NCBI RefSeq assembly: GCF_000308835.1
Contig: NZ_BAGN01000427.1
Coordinates: 21,986-85,985, forward strand
Origin: Nocardia vinacea NBRC 16497
GTDB taxonomy: Bacteria > Actinomycetota > Actinomycetes > Mycobacteriales > Mycobacteriaceae
Reading direction: 5' to 3'
DNA length: 64,000 nt
Part shown: one piece after another, positions 16,103 to 25,186 of the stretch
Numbering within the stretch: position 1 is the first letter of the stretch
How the letters are laid out: every line of letters begins with the position of its first letter
The notes under the pieces: model-generated
Seen by the model: the letters and a program-made list of their open reading frames with translations, nothing else
Databases searched by the model: none
Told to the model about the DNA's origin: nothing
Translations under genes and position numbers: made by a program

Positions 16103-17218
16103 CTATTTCGGCGGTGCGCCGGCCATGACCGCGAGCATCTGGCCGATACCGAAGTCGGGACCCATATCACGCGCGGTTCCGGTCGCACAGCCGAGCTCCT
16201 TAAGCCCCAACAGGTTGCAAACCGTCTTCAGCATCTGGCCGTCGAGGAAGAACCTGTTCAAATCGACCGTGGCGCGCAGTGCGCCGATATTCTGGTCGAT
16301 CGCGTTGTAGGCGTTGTCGGTCACCAGCGGAAAGACGTCGAGAAATTCCGCTAGATTGTCGTTGTAGTCGGCCATGGATTTGGTGATCGTGTTCGAATTC
16401 GAAGCCAGCGCCCGCAGATTTCCTTGATTACGCTGCAGCAGATCGGTCATCGCGATGATGATCTGATTCAGTTTCGCCCCGGTGTCCCCGGCTCCCAGGT
16501 GCTGGTCGGCGAGAATATCGCTGAGCGTCCGCACACCGGAACCGAATTCGCGCAATGCCTGATCATTGCGGGCCGCGGCCGCGGTCAAGGCATCGAGATT
16601 CTGTACGACCGAGGTAACCGCGGCACGGGTCGCGGCCCCGTTGTCCGGGCCGAGTTGCATTGCGCGCGACAGTTCGCTCATCGCATCGCGCAGATTGTTC
16701 CCGTTGTCGGCCACGATCTGCGAGCCGACGTCGAGCAGACCACCGACCGGTCCCTGGCCTTTGCCGTCCCCACCCAGCGAGGTGGACAGTTTGTCGGCCA
16801 TCGCGAGCAGGCTGTCGAATTCCACCGGGGTCCTGGTTCGATCGGTGGTCAGGACAGTGTGGTCGGCCAGCGCCGGACCGTCGCGATATACCGGAGTGAG
16901 TTCTATGTGCCGGTCGGTCAGCACGGAGTCCGACACGACAACCGCCTGGGCATCGGCCGGAATCTTGACCCATTTGTCGATATCCATGGTGACGTCGACG
17001 TGCGTCGCTCGCGCCTGGATGTCGACGACTTTGCCGACCCGCATACCGAGCACCGAGACGGCGTTGCCGGTGTACAAGCCATTCGCATTCGCGAACTGCG
17101 CGGTAATCGTCATGGAGGTATCGGTCAGCCCGCCGAACGGGCCGCTGGAACATCCGGCGACCACGGCGCCGATGAGGGCGACGGTCGCCAGCTTCACTCC
17201 TCGGATCACGCTATTCAT
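16103..17218 (-). CDS. mceD: Mce-family protein, MceD position, with lipobox
   Basis: A 371-residue Mce protein. Unusually for the D position, the N-terminus (MNSVIRGVKLATVALIGAVV then AGCSSG) carries a convincing lipobox, VVAGC, so this operon appears to encode two lipid-anchored Mce subunits. The Mce domain (NAVSVLGMRVGKVVDIQ) and the helical region are normal. It overlaps mceC by 4 bases (ATGA). D and E are assigned by order only. Confidence 0.87.
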   Translation of the reverse strand: MNSVIRGVKLATVALIGAVVAGCSSGPFGGLTDTSMTITAQFANANGLYTGNAVSVLGMRVGKVVDIQARATHVDVTMDIDKWVKIPADAQAVVVSDSVLTDRHIELTPVYRDGPALADHTVLTTDRTRTPVEFDSLLAMADKLSTSLGGDGKGQGPVGGLLDVGSQIVADNGNNLRDAMSELSRAMQLGPDNGAATRAAVTSVVQNLDALTAAAARNDQALREFGSGVRTLSDILADQHLGAGDTGAKLNQIIIAMTDLLQRNQGNLRALASNSNTITKSMADYNDNLAEFLDVFPLVTDNAYNAIDQNIGALRATVDLNRFFLDGQMLKTVCNLLGLKELGCATGTARDMGPDFGIGQMLAVMAGAPPK

Positions 17219-18267
17219 TTGCAGTCCTGGAAGTACGGTTGCTGGTTCACTTGTTTCGCGTATCCGCTCAGTGCGCACATGAAGGAGTCGATGAAGGCGC
17301 CGTCGGGCGCATTGGCCGCCAGTTCCTGGCCGGACCCCGATGCGTTCGCGAACAACCGCCACGGCACCGGCAGGATCTGCAGGATGTTGCGCAACAGGTC
17401 GTCGTGCCCGGCGATCATTGCCGTCATCTGCGTCAGATCGGTGATCAGTTGCTGGATTTCCGGCCCGTCGTCCACCGCGATGGGCTTCAGCTGTTGGACC
17501 AGAGTGGTAGCGGCGTTCAGCAGTGCTTCGATGGCCTGCCGCCGAGAAATAATTTGCTCCAATACATTTCGGCCCTGACCGACCATGGCCGCCAGTTCCG
17601 CCTGCTGCTCGTGCAGCACCTCGAGCACCTCATCGGTACCGTTGAGCAGCGAACCGATCTGGGTGCGCCGATCGGCGATCACCGAGGACAGCGACCTGAT
17701 GTTGCCGAGGATTTCGGGCATCAACGCAGGTGTACCGCGCAGTTGCTCGGACAAGGCGTTCATCGTCTGCGCGACTCGATCGGCATCGATGCTGCTGAAG
17801 GTCGTAGTGGCATTCTGCAGCGCGGTTTGCAGGTCGTAGGGCACCTCGGTGCGAGACAGCGCGATCGAATTGCCGCGCAGGTGCCCCGCCCCGGCGGGAC
17901 GGAGTTCGACATAGCGCGACCCCAGCAGCGTCGTCAGTTTGATGGCGGCCCCGGTATCGGATCCAAGCGGTAGGTCGCGCCGCAGCTTCATGGTCACCAC
18001 CACGTGGTCCCCGGCCAGCCGCGTCCCGGTCACGGTGCCGACCTGGATACCGGCGAGGGTGACCGCATCGCCGGAGCCCAGACCTGCGGCCTGCGCGAAA
18101 TCGGCCCGGTAAGTCTGCTCACCGAGGTGCAGTGAATTCACGAATACCGTCACCCCGACCACCACCGCGACCACGGTGACCGCGACCAAGCCGATTCCCA
18201 GTTTGCTGCGGTCCTCGAGCGGGCGGCCGCGCATCCGCTGCCACACAGTTTTCAGTCGTCGTATCAT
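17215..18267 (-). CDS. mceC: Mce-family protein, MceC position
   Basis: A 350-residue protein with basic residues then a membrane helix (GIGLVAVTVVAVVVGVTVF, about 24-42), an Mce domain (GDAVTLAGIQVGTVTGTRLA) and a coiled-coil-rich tail ending in a Cys-containing segment (MCALSGY ... FQDCK) seen in many Mce C/B proteins. It is 7 bp after mceB. Start chosen at MIRRLKT, since the upstream extension lacks homology. Confidence 0.9.
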   Translation of the reverse strand: MIRRLKTVWQRMRGRPLEDRSKLGIGLVAVTVVAVVVGVTVFVNSLHLGEQTYRADFAQAAGLGSGDAVTLAGIQVGTVTGTRLAGDHVVVTMKLRRDLPLGSDTGAAIKLTTLLGSRYVELRPAGAGHLRGNSIALSRTEVPYDLQTALQNATTTFSSIDADRVAQTMNALSEQLRGTPALMPEILGNIRSLSSVIADRRTQIGSLLNGTDEVLEVLHEQQAELAAMVGQGRNVLEQIISRRQAIEALLNAATTLVQQLKPIAVDDGPEIQQLITDLTQMTAMIAGHDDLLRNILQILPVPWRLFANASGSGQELAANAPDGAFIDSFMCALSGYAKQVNQQPYFQDCK

Positions 18268-18274
18268 CGCTGCC

Positions 18275-19312
18275 TCACCTGCAGATCGCCGAGTTCTCGA
18301 CCTTGCCGCCGGGGTTGCTCGCCCCAAGAATCGCCGCGAGCAGCGGATCGAATCCGGGCAGCATGCTCACCTGCACATCGCAGGGGTAGGCGTCCACATA
18401 GGCGCCGTTGTCGGTAACGCGGGCCATTCCCTTCAGCAGGAACGGCAAATTGAAACCCAGCTCGGCGAACTTCTGCTTGTTGTCCATGAAGTGCTGGGCG
18501 AATCCCGGTTGCCGATCGACGAACGCATTGATCGAGGGACTGGCACCGCGCACTACTTCCGCGGCGCGGCCCAGCACTCCGGAGATCGAATCGACCTGCT
18601 CGAACAGGACATCACGCTGCTGCGCCAGCGCGTCGAAGATCCTGCGCGTCTGCTGCAGCACCGTCTTCAGGTTGCCGCTCTGCTTGGACATATCACCCAG
18701 TACCGCACCGAGATTGTCGATCACCTGACCCAGCATCTGGTCCGGCCCCGCGAATGCCTGTGCGAGCGAGGCGGTTTCGGCGATCAAGGTGGTGATCGCA
18801 CCATCGTCACCTTGCAGTGCCCGCACCACCGCGGCACTGATGTTGTCGACCTGTTGCGGATCGAGCACGCTGAACAGTGGCTCGAATCCGTTGAGCAGCT
18901 TCGAAATATCGAACGACGGCTCGGTGTGCTCGACCGGGATCTGCCCGCCTGTCGGTAACACCTTCGGATCACCGAATTCCCGCAGCGACAGTCCGATATA
19001 GCGCTGCCCGATGAGATTCTGATAGGTGACCGACGCTGCCGTGTTGCCGTACAACACCTGGCCCCGCTGGACCTCGAAGGTCACCTTCGCGCGGGTGCCC
19101 TCGAGTTCGACGGCTTTTACTCGGCCGACTCGCACCCCGGCCATGCGCACGTCGTCGCGCGCATGCAATCCCGATACGTCGGTGAAGATCGCGGAGTACG
19201 TGTCGGTCTGCCCGCTGACGTCACGTGACAGCGTGACATACATCATCCAGGTCAGCCCGACCGAGACCACCAGGAACAAGATCAGGCCGAGCAACGGTTT
19301 GCGGTAGCTCAT
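18275..19312 (-). CDS. mceB: Mce-family protein, MceB position
   Basis: A 345-residue protein starting MSYRKPLLGLILFLVVSVGL, a single N-terminal membrane anchor, followed by the Mce domain (DDVRMAGVRVGRVKAVE) and a helical tail with the conserved DNISAAVVRALQGD and a Cys pair near the C-terminus (YPCDVQ, SAICR). It overlaps the mceA stop by 4 bases. Part of the Mce import complex spanning the cell wall space. Confidence 0.92.
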   Translation of the reverse strand: MSYRKPLLGLILFLVVSVGLTWMMYVTLSRDVSGQTDTYSAIFTDVSGLHARDDVRMAGVRVGRVKAVELEGTRAKVTFEVQRGQVLYGNTAASVTYQNLIGQRYIGLSLREFGDPKVLPTGGQIPVEHTEPSFDISKLLNGFEPLFSVLDPQQVDNISAAVVRALQGDDGAITTLIAETASLAQAFAGPDQMLGQVIDNLGAVLGDMSKQSGNLKTVLQQTRRIFDALAQQRDVLFEQVDSISGVLGRAAEVVRGASPSINAFVDRQPGFAQHFMDNKQKFAELGFNLPFLLKGMARVTDNGAYVDAYPCDVQVSMLPGFDPLLAAILGASNPGGKVENSAICR

Positions 19313-20619
19313 CGCGGCTCTCCTGTCGGGGCATCCGGTGCCGGGGTGAACTTCACGTCGTTGCCCCTGAGTAAGGGGCCGAACAGGATGTCGGCCGCGG
19401 TATTGGGCCCGCCGCCGAGAATCGATGCGATCTGCTGCTGCTCTTGACTGCTACCGATCGGACCCACATTTCCCCCGATCGGAGACGAATAATTCGCCGG
19501 TGCTGCAGCCGCATTCGGGCCGATGATGGTGGGCCCCCCGACCGGGGCCGTGCGGCAACTCGGCCCCTCGAGATCGCCGTAGCGCGGGCAATCGGCGCGT
19601 GTGTACTGCCGATGCGGCGTCAGCTCGACGATGACCTTGGCAGTGACGTTCTGATCCGCGGTGTCCCACAGCCCGAGAAACGTCCGGGCCAGCCGGGTCT
19701 GCGAAGTGGTCATCTGGACGAAATTGCGACTCCCCACGGCGATAGTGCCGACCACCGGGGACAGCTTCGCGGTCATGTCGGTGATCGTCGCCGTGTTGTT
19801 CTCCAATGCCGAGCCGATCGTTTCGGAGGTGGACAGACCACCCGTCAGCAAGGTCGCCAGCTGGTCTCGGTGCTCTGCCACCGCACGCATCGGCCCCACC
19901 GCGTTGTGCACCGCGCTCATCAGGTCGGGCGCCGAGTTGCGAAGTCCGGCAAGAGCATCCGATAGTGCACCGAGTGTCGAAGCGGTCCCGTCGGGAGCCA
20001 TCGCCGCATTGAACGCCTCCGCGATACGGGTCAGTTCGGCACCGGCCCGAATGGCCTCGGCGCCGCGGCCGCTGGTGGCGCGTTCGACGACGGCCAGGAG
20101 CCCGAGCGCCGGATCCGATTCCGAACGCCCTGCGGCGGCGACGATTCGGCTCAGCGCAGTCAAGGATGTCTGCAGCCGGACCGTATCCAGGCTCTGGTCT
20201 TCGGGAATGTGCGCGCCCGCGGCGAGCGGTGCACCGCCGCCCTGGTAGACCAGCTGGACCGACGGCACCGCGAATACGTTGCTCGGCACCACACGTGCGG
20301 TCACCGTCGCCGGAATCCCCCGCACATATTCGGGTTTCAGATCGATCTGCACGTAATTCGGGCCGCCGTCGCTGGACGGCGTCACACTGTCGACCTGACC
20401 GACCAGAATGCCCTGATATTTCACATCCGATTTCACCGGCAGGCCGTCACCCACATTGACCAACACCGCTGTGACGCGAACGGTCTGCCGGAATACGCCT
20501 TGCGATCTGGCGATCATCAGGACCGCGGCCGTGGCGACGACCAGGAGCAAGGCAATCCCGCGCAGAAGCAGCTGCCAGTCGGGCAGGACCTTGCCGTCGG
20601 ATTCGAACGCAATCGACAT
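19309..20619 (-). CDS. mceA: Mce-family protein, MceA position
   Basis: A 436-residue protein and the first Mce subunit after the permeases. One membrane helix at about 20-38, an Mce domain (VKSDVKYQGILVGQVDSV), then a helical shaft and a C-terminal extension of about 100 residues rich in Pro, Gly and Asn. CPRYGDLEGPSC is typical of MceA C-termini. It is 3 bp after yrbEB. Confidence 0.92.
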   Translation of the reverse strand: MSIAFESDGKVLPDWQLLLRGIALLLVVATAAVLMIARSQGVFRQTVRVTAVLVNVGDGLPVKSDVKYQGILVGQVDSVTPSSDGGPNYVQIDLKPEYVRGIPATVTARVVPSNVFAVPSVQLVYQGGGAPLAAGAHIPEDQSLDTVRLQTSLTALSRIVAAAGRSESDPALGLLAVVERATSGRGAEAIRAGAELTRIAEAFNAAMAPDGTASTLGALSDALAGLRNSAPDLMSAVHNAVGPMRAVAEHRDQLATLLTGGLSTSETIGSALENNTATITDMTAKLSPVVGTIAVGSRNFVQMTTSQTRLARTFLGLWDTADQNVTAKVIVELTPHRQYTRADCPRYGDLEGPSCRTAPVGGPTIIGPNAAAAPANYSSPIGGNVGPIGSSQEQQQIASILGGGPNTAADILFGPLLRGNDVKFTPAPDAPTGEPR

Positions 20620-20622
20620 CTT

Positions 20623-21477
20623 TTACCCACTGATTCTCGCGCCGGCGTCGAAGCCCCACAGCGTCATCGTCATCAGCAGATTCACGAAGATCATCGCGGT
20701 GATGCTCGCGCGCATCGCACGCCCGGCCGCCACGCCGACCCCTTGCGGGCCGCCCGAGGCGTAGAAACCGAAATAGCACTGGATCGTCGTGGTAATGATG
20801 ACGAAGACGACAGCCTTCGACAGCGAATAGATAATGTCGGTGCCGCTGAGCACCAGGCGGAAATAGTGTTCGTAGGTACCCGGTGACTGGCCGCCGGACA
20901 GACCGACAACGATTTCGACGGCCAGGTAGCTGGACGCGAGGCAGGCCAGGTACAGCGGAATCATCGCCACTATCGAGGCCAGCATCCTCGTGGTGACCAG
21001 ATACGGTATCGGGCGGATCGCTATCGAGTCGAGAGCGTCGACCTCCTCCGCGATGCGCATGGATCCCAGCTGCGCGGTGAAGCGGCAGCCCGCCTGCGCG
21101 GCGAAGGCGATCGAGGACATGATGGGCGCCAGTTCGCGGGTTACCGCCGTCGAAGCGATCATCCCGGTAGCCGGTGCCATGCCCAGCAGTTTCAGTGCGC
21201 TGAAGCCCTCGATGGCGACGATCGCCCCCGCCGCGGCACCGAGCACGAGAACGACCTGCCCGGTTCCGCCGCCCACGACGATGGAGCCGTTTCCCCACGT
21301 CACATTCGACAGAATGCGCAGGAACTCCGTGCGATAGTGCCGCAGCACCACCGGAATACCGCCCAGCACACGGCCGAAGAAGGTGACCATGTACCCCAGC
21401 CGCATGACCGGAACCGCCATCGTGGTCCCGGCTACTACGACCGGCCGGATTCCTGGCGGATAATAGCGCGACGCCAT
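20623..21477 (-). CDS. yrbEB: YrbE/MlaE-family ABC permease, second subunit
   Basis: A 284-residue integral membrane protein of the MlaE permease family with five to six membrane segments. Conserved parts include the AIVAIEGFSALKLLG stretch, TRELAPIM, and AEEVDALDSIAIRPIPYLV, which matches the E-E-[IV]-D-A-[LM] signature. With YrbEA it forms the membrane pore, powered by an MceG ATPase that is normally encoded elsewhere and is not in this window. It overlaps yrbEA by one base. Confidence 0.95.
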   Translation of the reverse strand: MASRYYPPGIRPVVVAGTTMAVPVMRLGYMVTFFGRVLGGIPVVLRHYRTEFLRILSNVTWGNGSIVVGGGTGQVVLVLGAAAGAIVAIEGFSALKLLGMAPATGMIASTAVTRELAPIMSSIAFAAQAGCRFTAQLGSMRIAEEVDALDSIAIRPIPYLVTTRMLASIVAMIPLYLACLASSYLAVEIVVGLSGGQSPGTYEHYFRLVLSGTDIIYSLSKAVVFVIITTTIQCYFGFYASGGPQGVGVAAGRAMRASITAMIFVNLLMTMTLWGFDAGARISG

Positions 21478-22352
21478 CAGAGCGTTGTCCTAGGAAAGAG
21501 GATGGTGTACAACTCGGTGAATCCCGCATTCACCAGCATGAGCATGATGATGGAGGCGACGACGGCGGCGTTGACGGAGTTCGCGACGCCTCCTGGACCA
21601 CCCTTGGTGCTCAGGCCTTTTTCACAGGCGACAACGGTGACGATGACGGCGAAGACCACGGCCTTCACCATCGCCAGATAGAGGTCGCCGATCCTGGCGA
21701 AAGAGGAGAACGTAGCCAGATAGCTGCCCGAGGTGCCGCCCTGGACATAGACGTTGAATAGGTATCCGGCCAGAAATCCGACGAAGGAGCTCAGAACCGT
21801 CAGCCCGAGCGCAACCACGATGCCTGCGGCCAAGCGGGGCACCACCAGCAGCCGCAGTGGCGAGACGCCCATGACCTCCATCGCGTCGATCTCTTCGCGG
21901 ATCGTGCGCGCTCCGAGGTCCGCGCAGATGGCGGATCCGACGGCCGCGGCCAACAGAATGGCTGTAACCATCGGCGCCGCCTGCCGGATCACCGCCAGGC
22001 CCCCCGCGGCACCAGCCAGCGAGGTCGCCCCGACCTGCCCGGCCAGCAGCCCGAACAGGATCGACATCGTCGCGCTGATCGGGATCGCCACGGCAATGGT
22101 CGGCACGTAGGAGGTCTTGGCCATGAACACCGCCTGGAACACGAATTCACGGAACGGGAACTTGCCCGTGACGATGTCGACGAACAGGTACTGGATCGCC
22201 CGCACGGCCAGGACGACCTGCCCGCCGACGGTCTCCAGGGACGCACCGGGATGACGGCGCAGATATCCGCGCGCCCACAGCTCGATCTCACGGACCGCCG
22301 ACCGCTCGGCGATCTCGCCCGAAGTCACCGGCGTCTTTGCCCGTGCCATCAT
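21477..22352 (-). CDS. yrbEA: YrbE/MlaE-family ABC permease, first subunit
   Basis: A 291-residue MlaE-family permease. REEIDAMEVMGVSPLRLLVVPR is its signature, split across a cytoplasmic loop. The preceding and following segments are membrane helices. The Lys/Gly motif GLSTKGGPGGVA near the end is typical. It is 9 bp downstream of a SnoaL-like gene that probably heads the operon. MMARA offers two adjacent start codons; the upstream one is used. Confidence 0.95.
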   Translation of the reverse strand: MMARAKTPVTSGEIAERSAVREIELWARGYLRRHPGASLETVGGQVVLAVRAIQYLFVDIVTGKFPFREFVFQAVFMAKTSYVPTIAVAIPISATMSILFGLLAGQVGATSLAGAAGGLAVIRQAAPMVTAILLAAAVGSAICADLGARTIREEIDAMEVMGVSPLRLLVVPRLAAGIVVALGLTVLSSFVGFLAGYLFNVYVQGGTSGSYLATFSSFARIGDLYLAMVKAVVFAVIVTVVACEKGLSTKGGPGGVANSVNAAVVASIIMLMLVNAGFTELYTILFPRTTL

Positions 22353-22361
22353 GAATTGCCT

Positions 22362-22796
22362 CTATCTCTCTGTGGTGCCGGACTCTTCGGTGATCAGCCG
22401 AGTCAAGGTGAGCGAGGCGAGTTTCCAGTCACCGCGGCGACGCACCCAGCGTTCGTGGTAGTGCCCGTACCCGGTCAGTGCCGACCCGTCGTCCCACACG
22501 ACACGGTCCTGCATGGCCCAGACGACGCGGGCCTCGTCGCCGTCGGCGTCGATCAGCGGCGTGTGGACCTGGTGGGCGGTGCGGGCGCCGGTAAGCGCGG
22601 TGCGGATCATCGCGACGGCGTTGTCTCGCCCGGTGATGACGGGGACGCCGGTGTTGCTGTGGCTGACGTCCAGTTCGACGTCCGGGGTCATCAAGTCGGT
22701 GAGGGCTGCCCAGTCCTGGGTGTCGACGGCCAGGCAATAACGCGCTTTTGCCTGCGTCAGTTCGTGGACGGTGATGAGAATGTCCGGTGTAGCCAT
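22362..22796 (-). CDS. SnoaL/NTF2-like protein, first gene of the mce operon
   Basis: A 144-residue cone-shaped NTF2-fold protein (ELTQAKARYCLAVDTQDWAAL, then VVWAMQDRVVWDD and GYGHYHERWVRR). The pattern KARYxxxxDTxDW is shared with the two SnoaL pairs at 23801-26293, so all belong to one family. Members act as hydroxylases, dehydratases, isomerases or as ligand-binding proteins; no catalytic residue can be assigned. It lies directly behind the paired operators and 9 bp before yrbEA, suggesting a role in handling the imported substrate. Confidence 0.85.
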   Translation of the reverse strand: MATPDILITVHELTQAKARYCLAVDTQDWAALTDLMTPDVELDVSHSNTGVPVITGRDNAVAMIRTALTGARTAHQVHTPLIDADGDEARVVWAMQDRVVWDDGSALTGYGHYHERWVRRRGDWKLASLTLTRLITEESGTTER

Positions 22797-22847
22797 GGAT
22801 GATGTGTTTCCCTCGGTTTGCTTCGCGAGTCACCCTCAGGTACTGTT

Positions 22848-22882
22848 ATCGAATATTCGATAATCTCTATCAGATATTCGAT
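22848..22882. promoter_or_regulatory. Paired palindromic operator between mce operon and IclR gene
   Basis: ATCGAATATTCGAT at 22848-22861 is a perfect 14-bp palindrome. A second copy with a weaker left half, ATCAGATATTCGAT, lies at 22869-22882, exactly 21 bp (two helical turns) away. The pair lies 52-86 bp upstream of the SnoaL/mce start and 37-71 bp upstream of the IclR start. The same paired element occurs at 24847-24881 and 25187-25221. Confidence 0.75.
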
Positions 22883-22918
22883 GGTTCGACCGTAGGGCAG
22901 AGCGGGAAGGGAGTCAAG

Positions 22919-23785
22919 ATGCGTGGTGCCATATCTGCACCGACCGCGCGTGTCGTAGATGTCGTGGAGTTGCTGGCACGTCGCGGCAACGTGCGGCTCC
23001 GCTACAGCGACATCGCGCGCGAGTTGGATATGACCCTGGCCACCACGCATGCGATCTTGAAGACCCTGTGCGATCGCGGGTGGGTCACCCGCGATCCGGC
23101 CGGGAAGGCCTACGCGCTCGGACCCGGGCTCGCCGTCGTGGCAGCGGCGGTGAATACGCGCCCGTTCGTCGAGGCCGCGCGGGCCGCCGCGGTCGGACTT
23201 ACGGCCGAATTCGGTTATGCCGCATCGGTAACCGAGAAGGTCGCCGACTCGTTGGTGATCACCGCGTTCGAAGGCGGCGAGCGACCATGGCCCGGTGATC
23301 GCATCCCTTACGCGCCGCCGTTCGGCGCCGTGTTCGCGGCCTGGGACATCGCCGAGGAACGCCGCGCCTGGATCCAGCGGGCCGCGTCGACGAATACGGC
23401 GATCGCCGAGCGCCTGAACGAGGCGCTGAACCGGATTCGCGGCCGCGGATTCGATGTGGACTACACCTCACCCGCTATCGGACAGGCCGCGAGCCTCATC
23501 GGCACGCTCGACACCGGCACGATCGCACTCCCATCGAACATCCAGGAAACCCTCGACCAGCTACGCGTGGAATTCACCACGCTCGGATTTCCGGACGTCA
23601 CCTCCGCCCAGCCCCACCCGGTATCCGCCATCACCGCGCCGGTACTCGACCCGCAAGGACACGCGGCGCTGCTGCTCTCGGTCCACCCTCTCGGCGAACT
23701 CCCGCCGGAACAGACCGAGACCATCGGCCAGCACCTGATCCGGATAACGACGACGATCACCGGCGTCGCCCGGTCCGAGGCCTGA
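22919..23785 (+). CDS. IclR-family transcriptional regulator
   Basis: A 288-residue regulator with an N-terminal winged helix (about 8-70; LRYSDIARELDMTLATTHAI holds the recognition helix) and a C-terminal GAF-like effector domain. Start at MRGAISAP with GGGAAGGGA just upstream. It is divergent from the 13-gene mce operon, with a paired palindrome between them that also occurs before the two SnoaL cassettes. This makes it the likely master regulator of mce uptake and of the SnoaL genes. The effector is presumably the imported substrate or a metabolite of it. Confidence 0.87.
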   Translation: MRGAISAPTARVVDVVELLARRGNVRLRYSDIARELDMTLATTHAILKTLCDRGWVTRDPAGKAYALGPGLAVVAAAVNTRPFVEAARAAAVGLTAEFGYAASVTEKVADSLVITAFEGGERPWPGDRIPYAPPFGAVFAAWDIAEERRAWIQRAASTNTAIAERLNEALNRIRGRGFDVDYTSPAIGQAASLIGTLDTGTIALPSNIQETLDQLRVEFTTLGFPDVTSAQPHPVSAITAPVLDPQGHAALLLSVHPLGELPPEQTETIGQHLIRITTTITGVARSEA

Positions 23786-23800
23786 CCGGGCGACGCGGTC

Positions 23801-24349
23801 TCACATGCCGAACAGTTTCGCCTCCGCGAGCGGGTCGAGGTAGAGCCGAGTGAGTTTGGAGCTTTTGATGCGCCAGCGGTCACCGTCGAGTGCATAGGTT
23901 TCGTGGTAGTGCCCGAATCCGATGACTCGGACGTTGCCGGGAAAGATCAGCAGATCCTGCAGCGCCCACACCCCGGTTGCGGTACTCGGTGACTGCACCT
24001 CGATTTCGGGCATGTGCCCGTGATGGACGGTCCGGGCAGCACCGATGGTCAGCTTCAGATAGGAGATGAAGGCATCAGCGCCGACCGTGACGATGCCGGC
24101 CGAGCCGGTCGTGTCGATCACGACGTCCGGCATTACTTGCTGCTTCAGCAGATCCCAGTCCTTGGTATCCACCGCCCGAAAATAGCGCGCCTTGACCTGC
24201 TTGATCGCGTAGACGGCCGCTACCGCAGCCGCAGGGTCCGGCGGCGCCGCATCATCCGGGTCCGCAGATACACGTGCCGACACCGCTGCAGCCAGACCGA
24301 AGGCGGCCGCCCCGGTCCCGATCATGAAGGTTCGCCGCGTATGGGTCAT
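23801..24349 (-). CDS. SnoaL-like protein with Tat-type signal
   Basis: A 182-residue protein. The N-terminus MTHTRRTFMIGTGAAAFGLA looks like a twin-arginine signal, with processing likely near ARVSADPDD. The mature part is a SnoaL/NTF2 fold (AIKQVKARYFRAVDTKDWDLL, TVHHGHMPEIEV, GFGHYHETYALDGDRW). It overlaps the upstream SnoaL gene by 4 bases (ATGA), so the two are translated together. It is paralogous to the gene at 25721, which is a close match over the fold but has lost the twin-Arg signal. The reaction is unknown. Confidence 0.82.
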   Translation of the reverse strand: MTHTRRTFMIGTGAAAFGLAAAVSARVSADPDDAAPPDPAAAVAAVYAIKQVKARYFRAVDTKDWDLLKQQVMPDVVIDTTGSAGIVTVGADAFISYLKLTIGAARTVHHGHMPEIEVQSPSTATGVWALQDLLIFPGNVRVIGFGHYHETYALDGDRWRIKSSKLTRLYLDPLAEAKLFGM

Positions 24350-24759
24350 GACTGGTCCGCCTGTAGGCGAAGCGATTTGATGCCCGTGATCACCCATCGG
24401 CCGTTACGAATGCCGTAGGTGTCGTTGTGGTGGCCGAATGCCAGGAAGCGTTTGCCGTCCGGCTTGACCAGCAGCACCTGCACTGCCCATGTTCCGGTCG
24501 CCGCGCCCGCAGCGGTGATCTCGATTTCGGGCATGTGCCCGTGATGGACCGTCACCGCGTCGCCGTAATCGCGTTGCAGCGCAGCCACGTAGTTCGACGC
24601 ACCCGTGACACGGGTACCACCCACCGCCGTCGTATCCACATCGATGTCATCGGCGAGGACGGAGCCGAACGCCGCCCAGTCCTTGGTATCGAGAGTGCGG
24701 CAATAACGCGCTTTGAGCGACTCGATCGCATTGATCGCCTGCAATGTGTCCGGATCCAC
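24346..24759 (-). CDS. SnoaL-like protein, first gene of minus-strand cassette
   Basis: A 137-residue SnoaL/NTF2-fold protein (VDPDTLQAINAIESLKARYC, DIDVDTTAVGG, VHHGHMPEIEITAAG, LAFGHHNDTYG). The GTG start was chosen because the paralogue at 25311 has the matching GTG, giving identical lengths, and because a purine-rich GGAAGAGTAGGA lies just upstream. A longer frame from 24834 is possible but would run close to the operator. It is the cytosolic partner of the Tat-type protein encoded immediately after it. Confidence 0.8.
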   Translation of the reverse strand: MDPDTLQAINAIESLKARYCRTLDTKDWAAFGSVLADDIDVDTTAVGGTRVTGASNYVAALQRDYGDAVTVHHGHMPEIEITAAGAATGTWAVQVLLVKPDGKRFLAFGHHNDTYGIRNGRWVITGIKSLRLQADQS

Positions 24760-24846
24760 TGCGGTTCCTACTCTTCCTGTTGTCGACGATCGCGACTGCG
24801 GCACCGTCGTGAAGAAGTTCCCGCGGCAGAGCATGCAACGATCATT

Positions 24847-24881
24847 ATCGATTATCCGATACGCAGCATCGAATAATTGAC
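24847..24881. promoter_or_regulatory. Paired operator upstream of minus-strand SnoaL cassette
   Basis: ATCGATTATCCGAT at 24847-24860 and ATCGAATAATTGAC at 24868-24881 are imperfect copies of the 14-bp palindrome ATCGAATATTCGAT, again 21 bp apart. They lie 88-122 bp upstream of the GTG at 24759. Between this site and the next pair (24882-25186) no gene was found; only short open stretches occur there. Confidence 0.6.
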
Positions 24882-25186
24882 AGGACCTTAGGCTGGCCGG
24901 TGAAAACGCGTCAAGCCCAAGGACTCGCCGTTCCCGTCACTCACAGGCGGCGACGGCGTGAACCCGAGCGAAGCCTTCGACCAGGAAGTCGGCCTCGACA
25001 CCATCCCCGACGGCCGCCGGTCAGCGGACACGCGCCAGGCCCCCGAAGCGCCGATCCGCCCCCACCCCTGTCAGATCGATTCGGGCAGCTCCCGCCAAGG
25101 ACGGTGACTCGCGAAGCGACCAAGGACCCCGTAGTGCTGGCCGACCGTCCCGACTTGACGCGTATTCACCGCCAGCCTAAGGTTTT

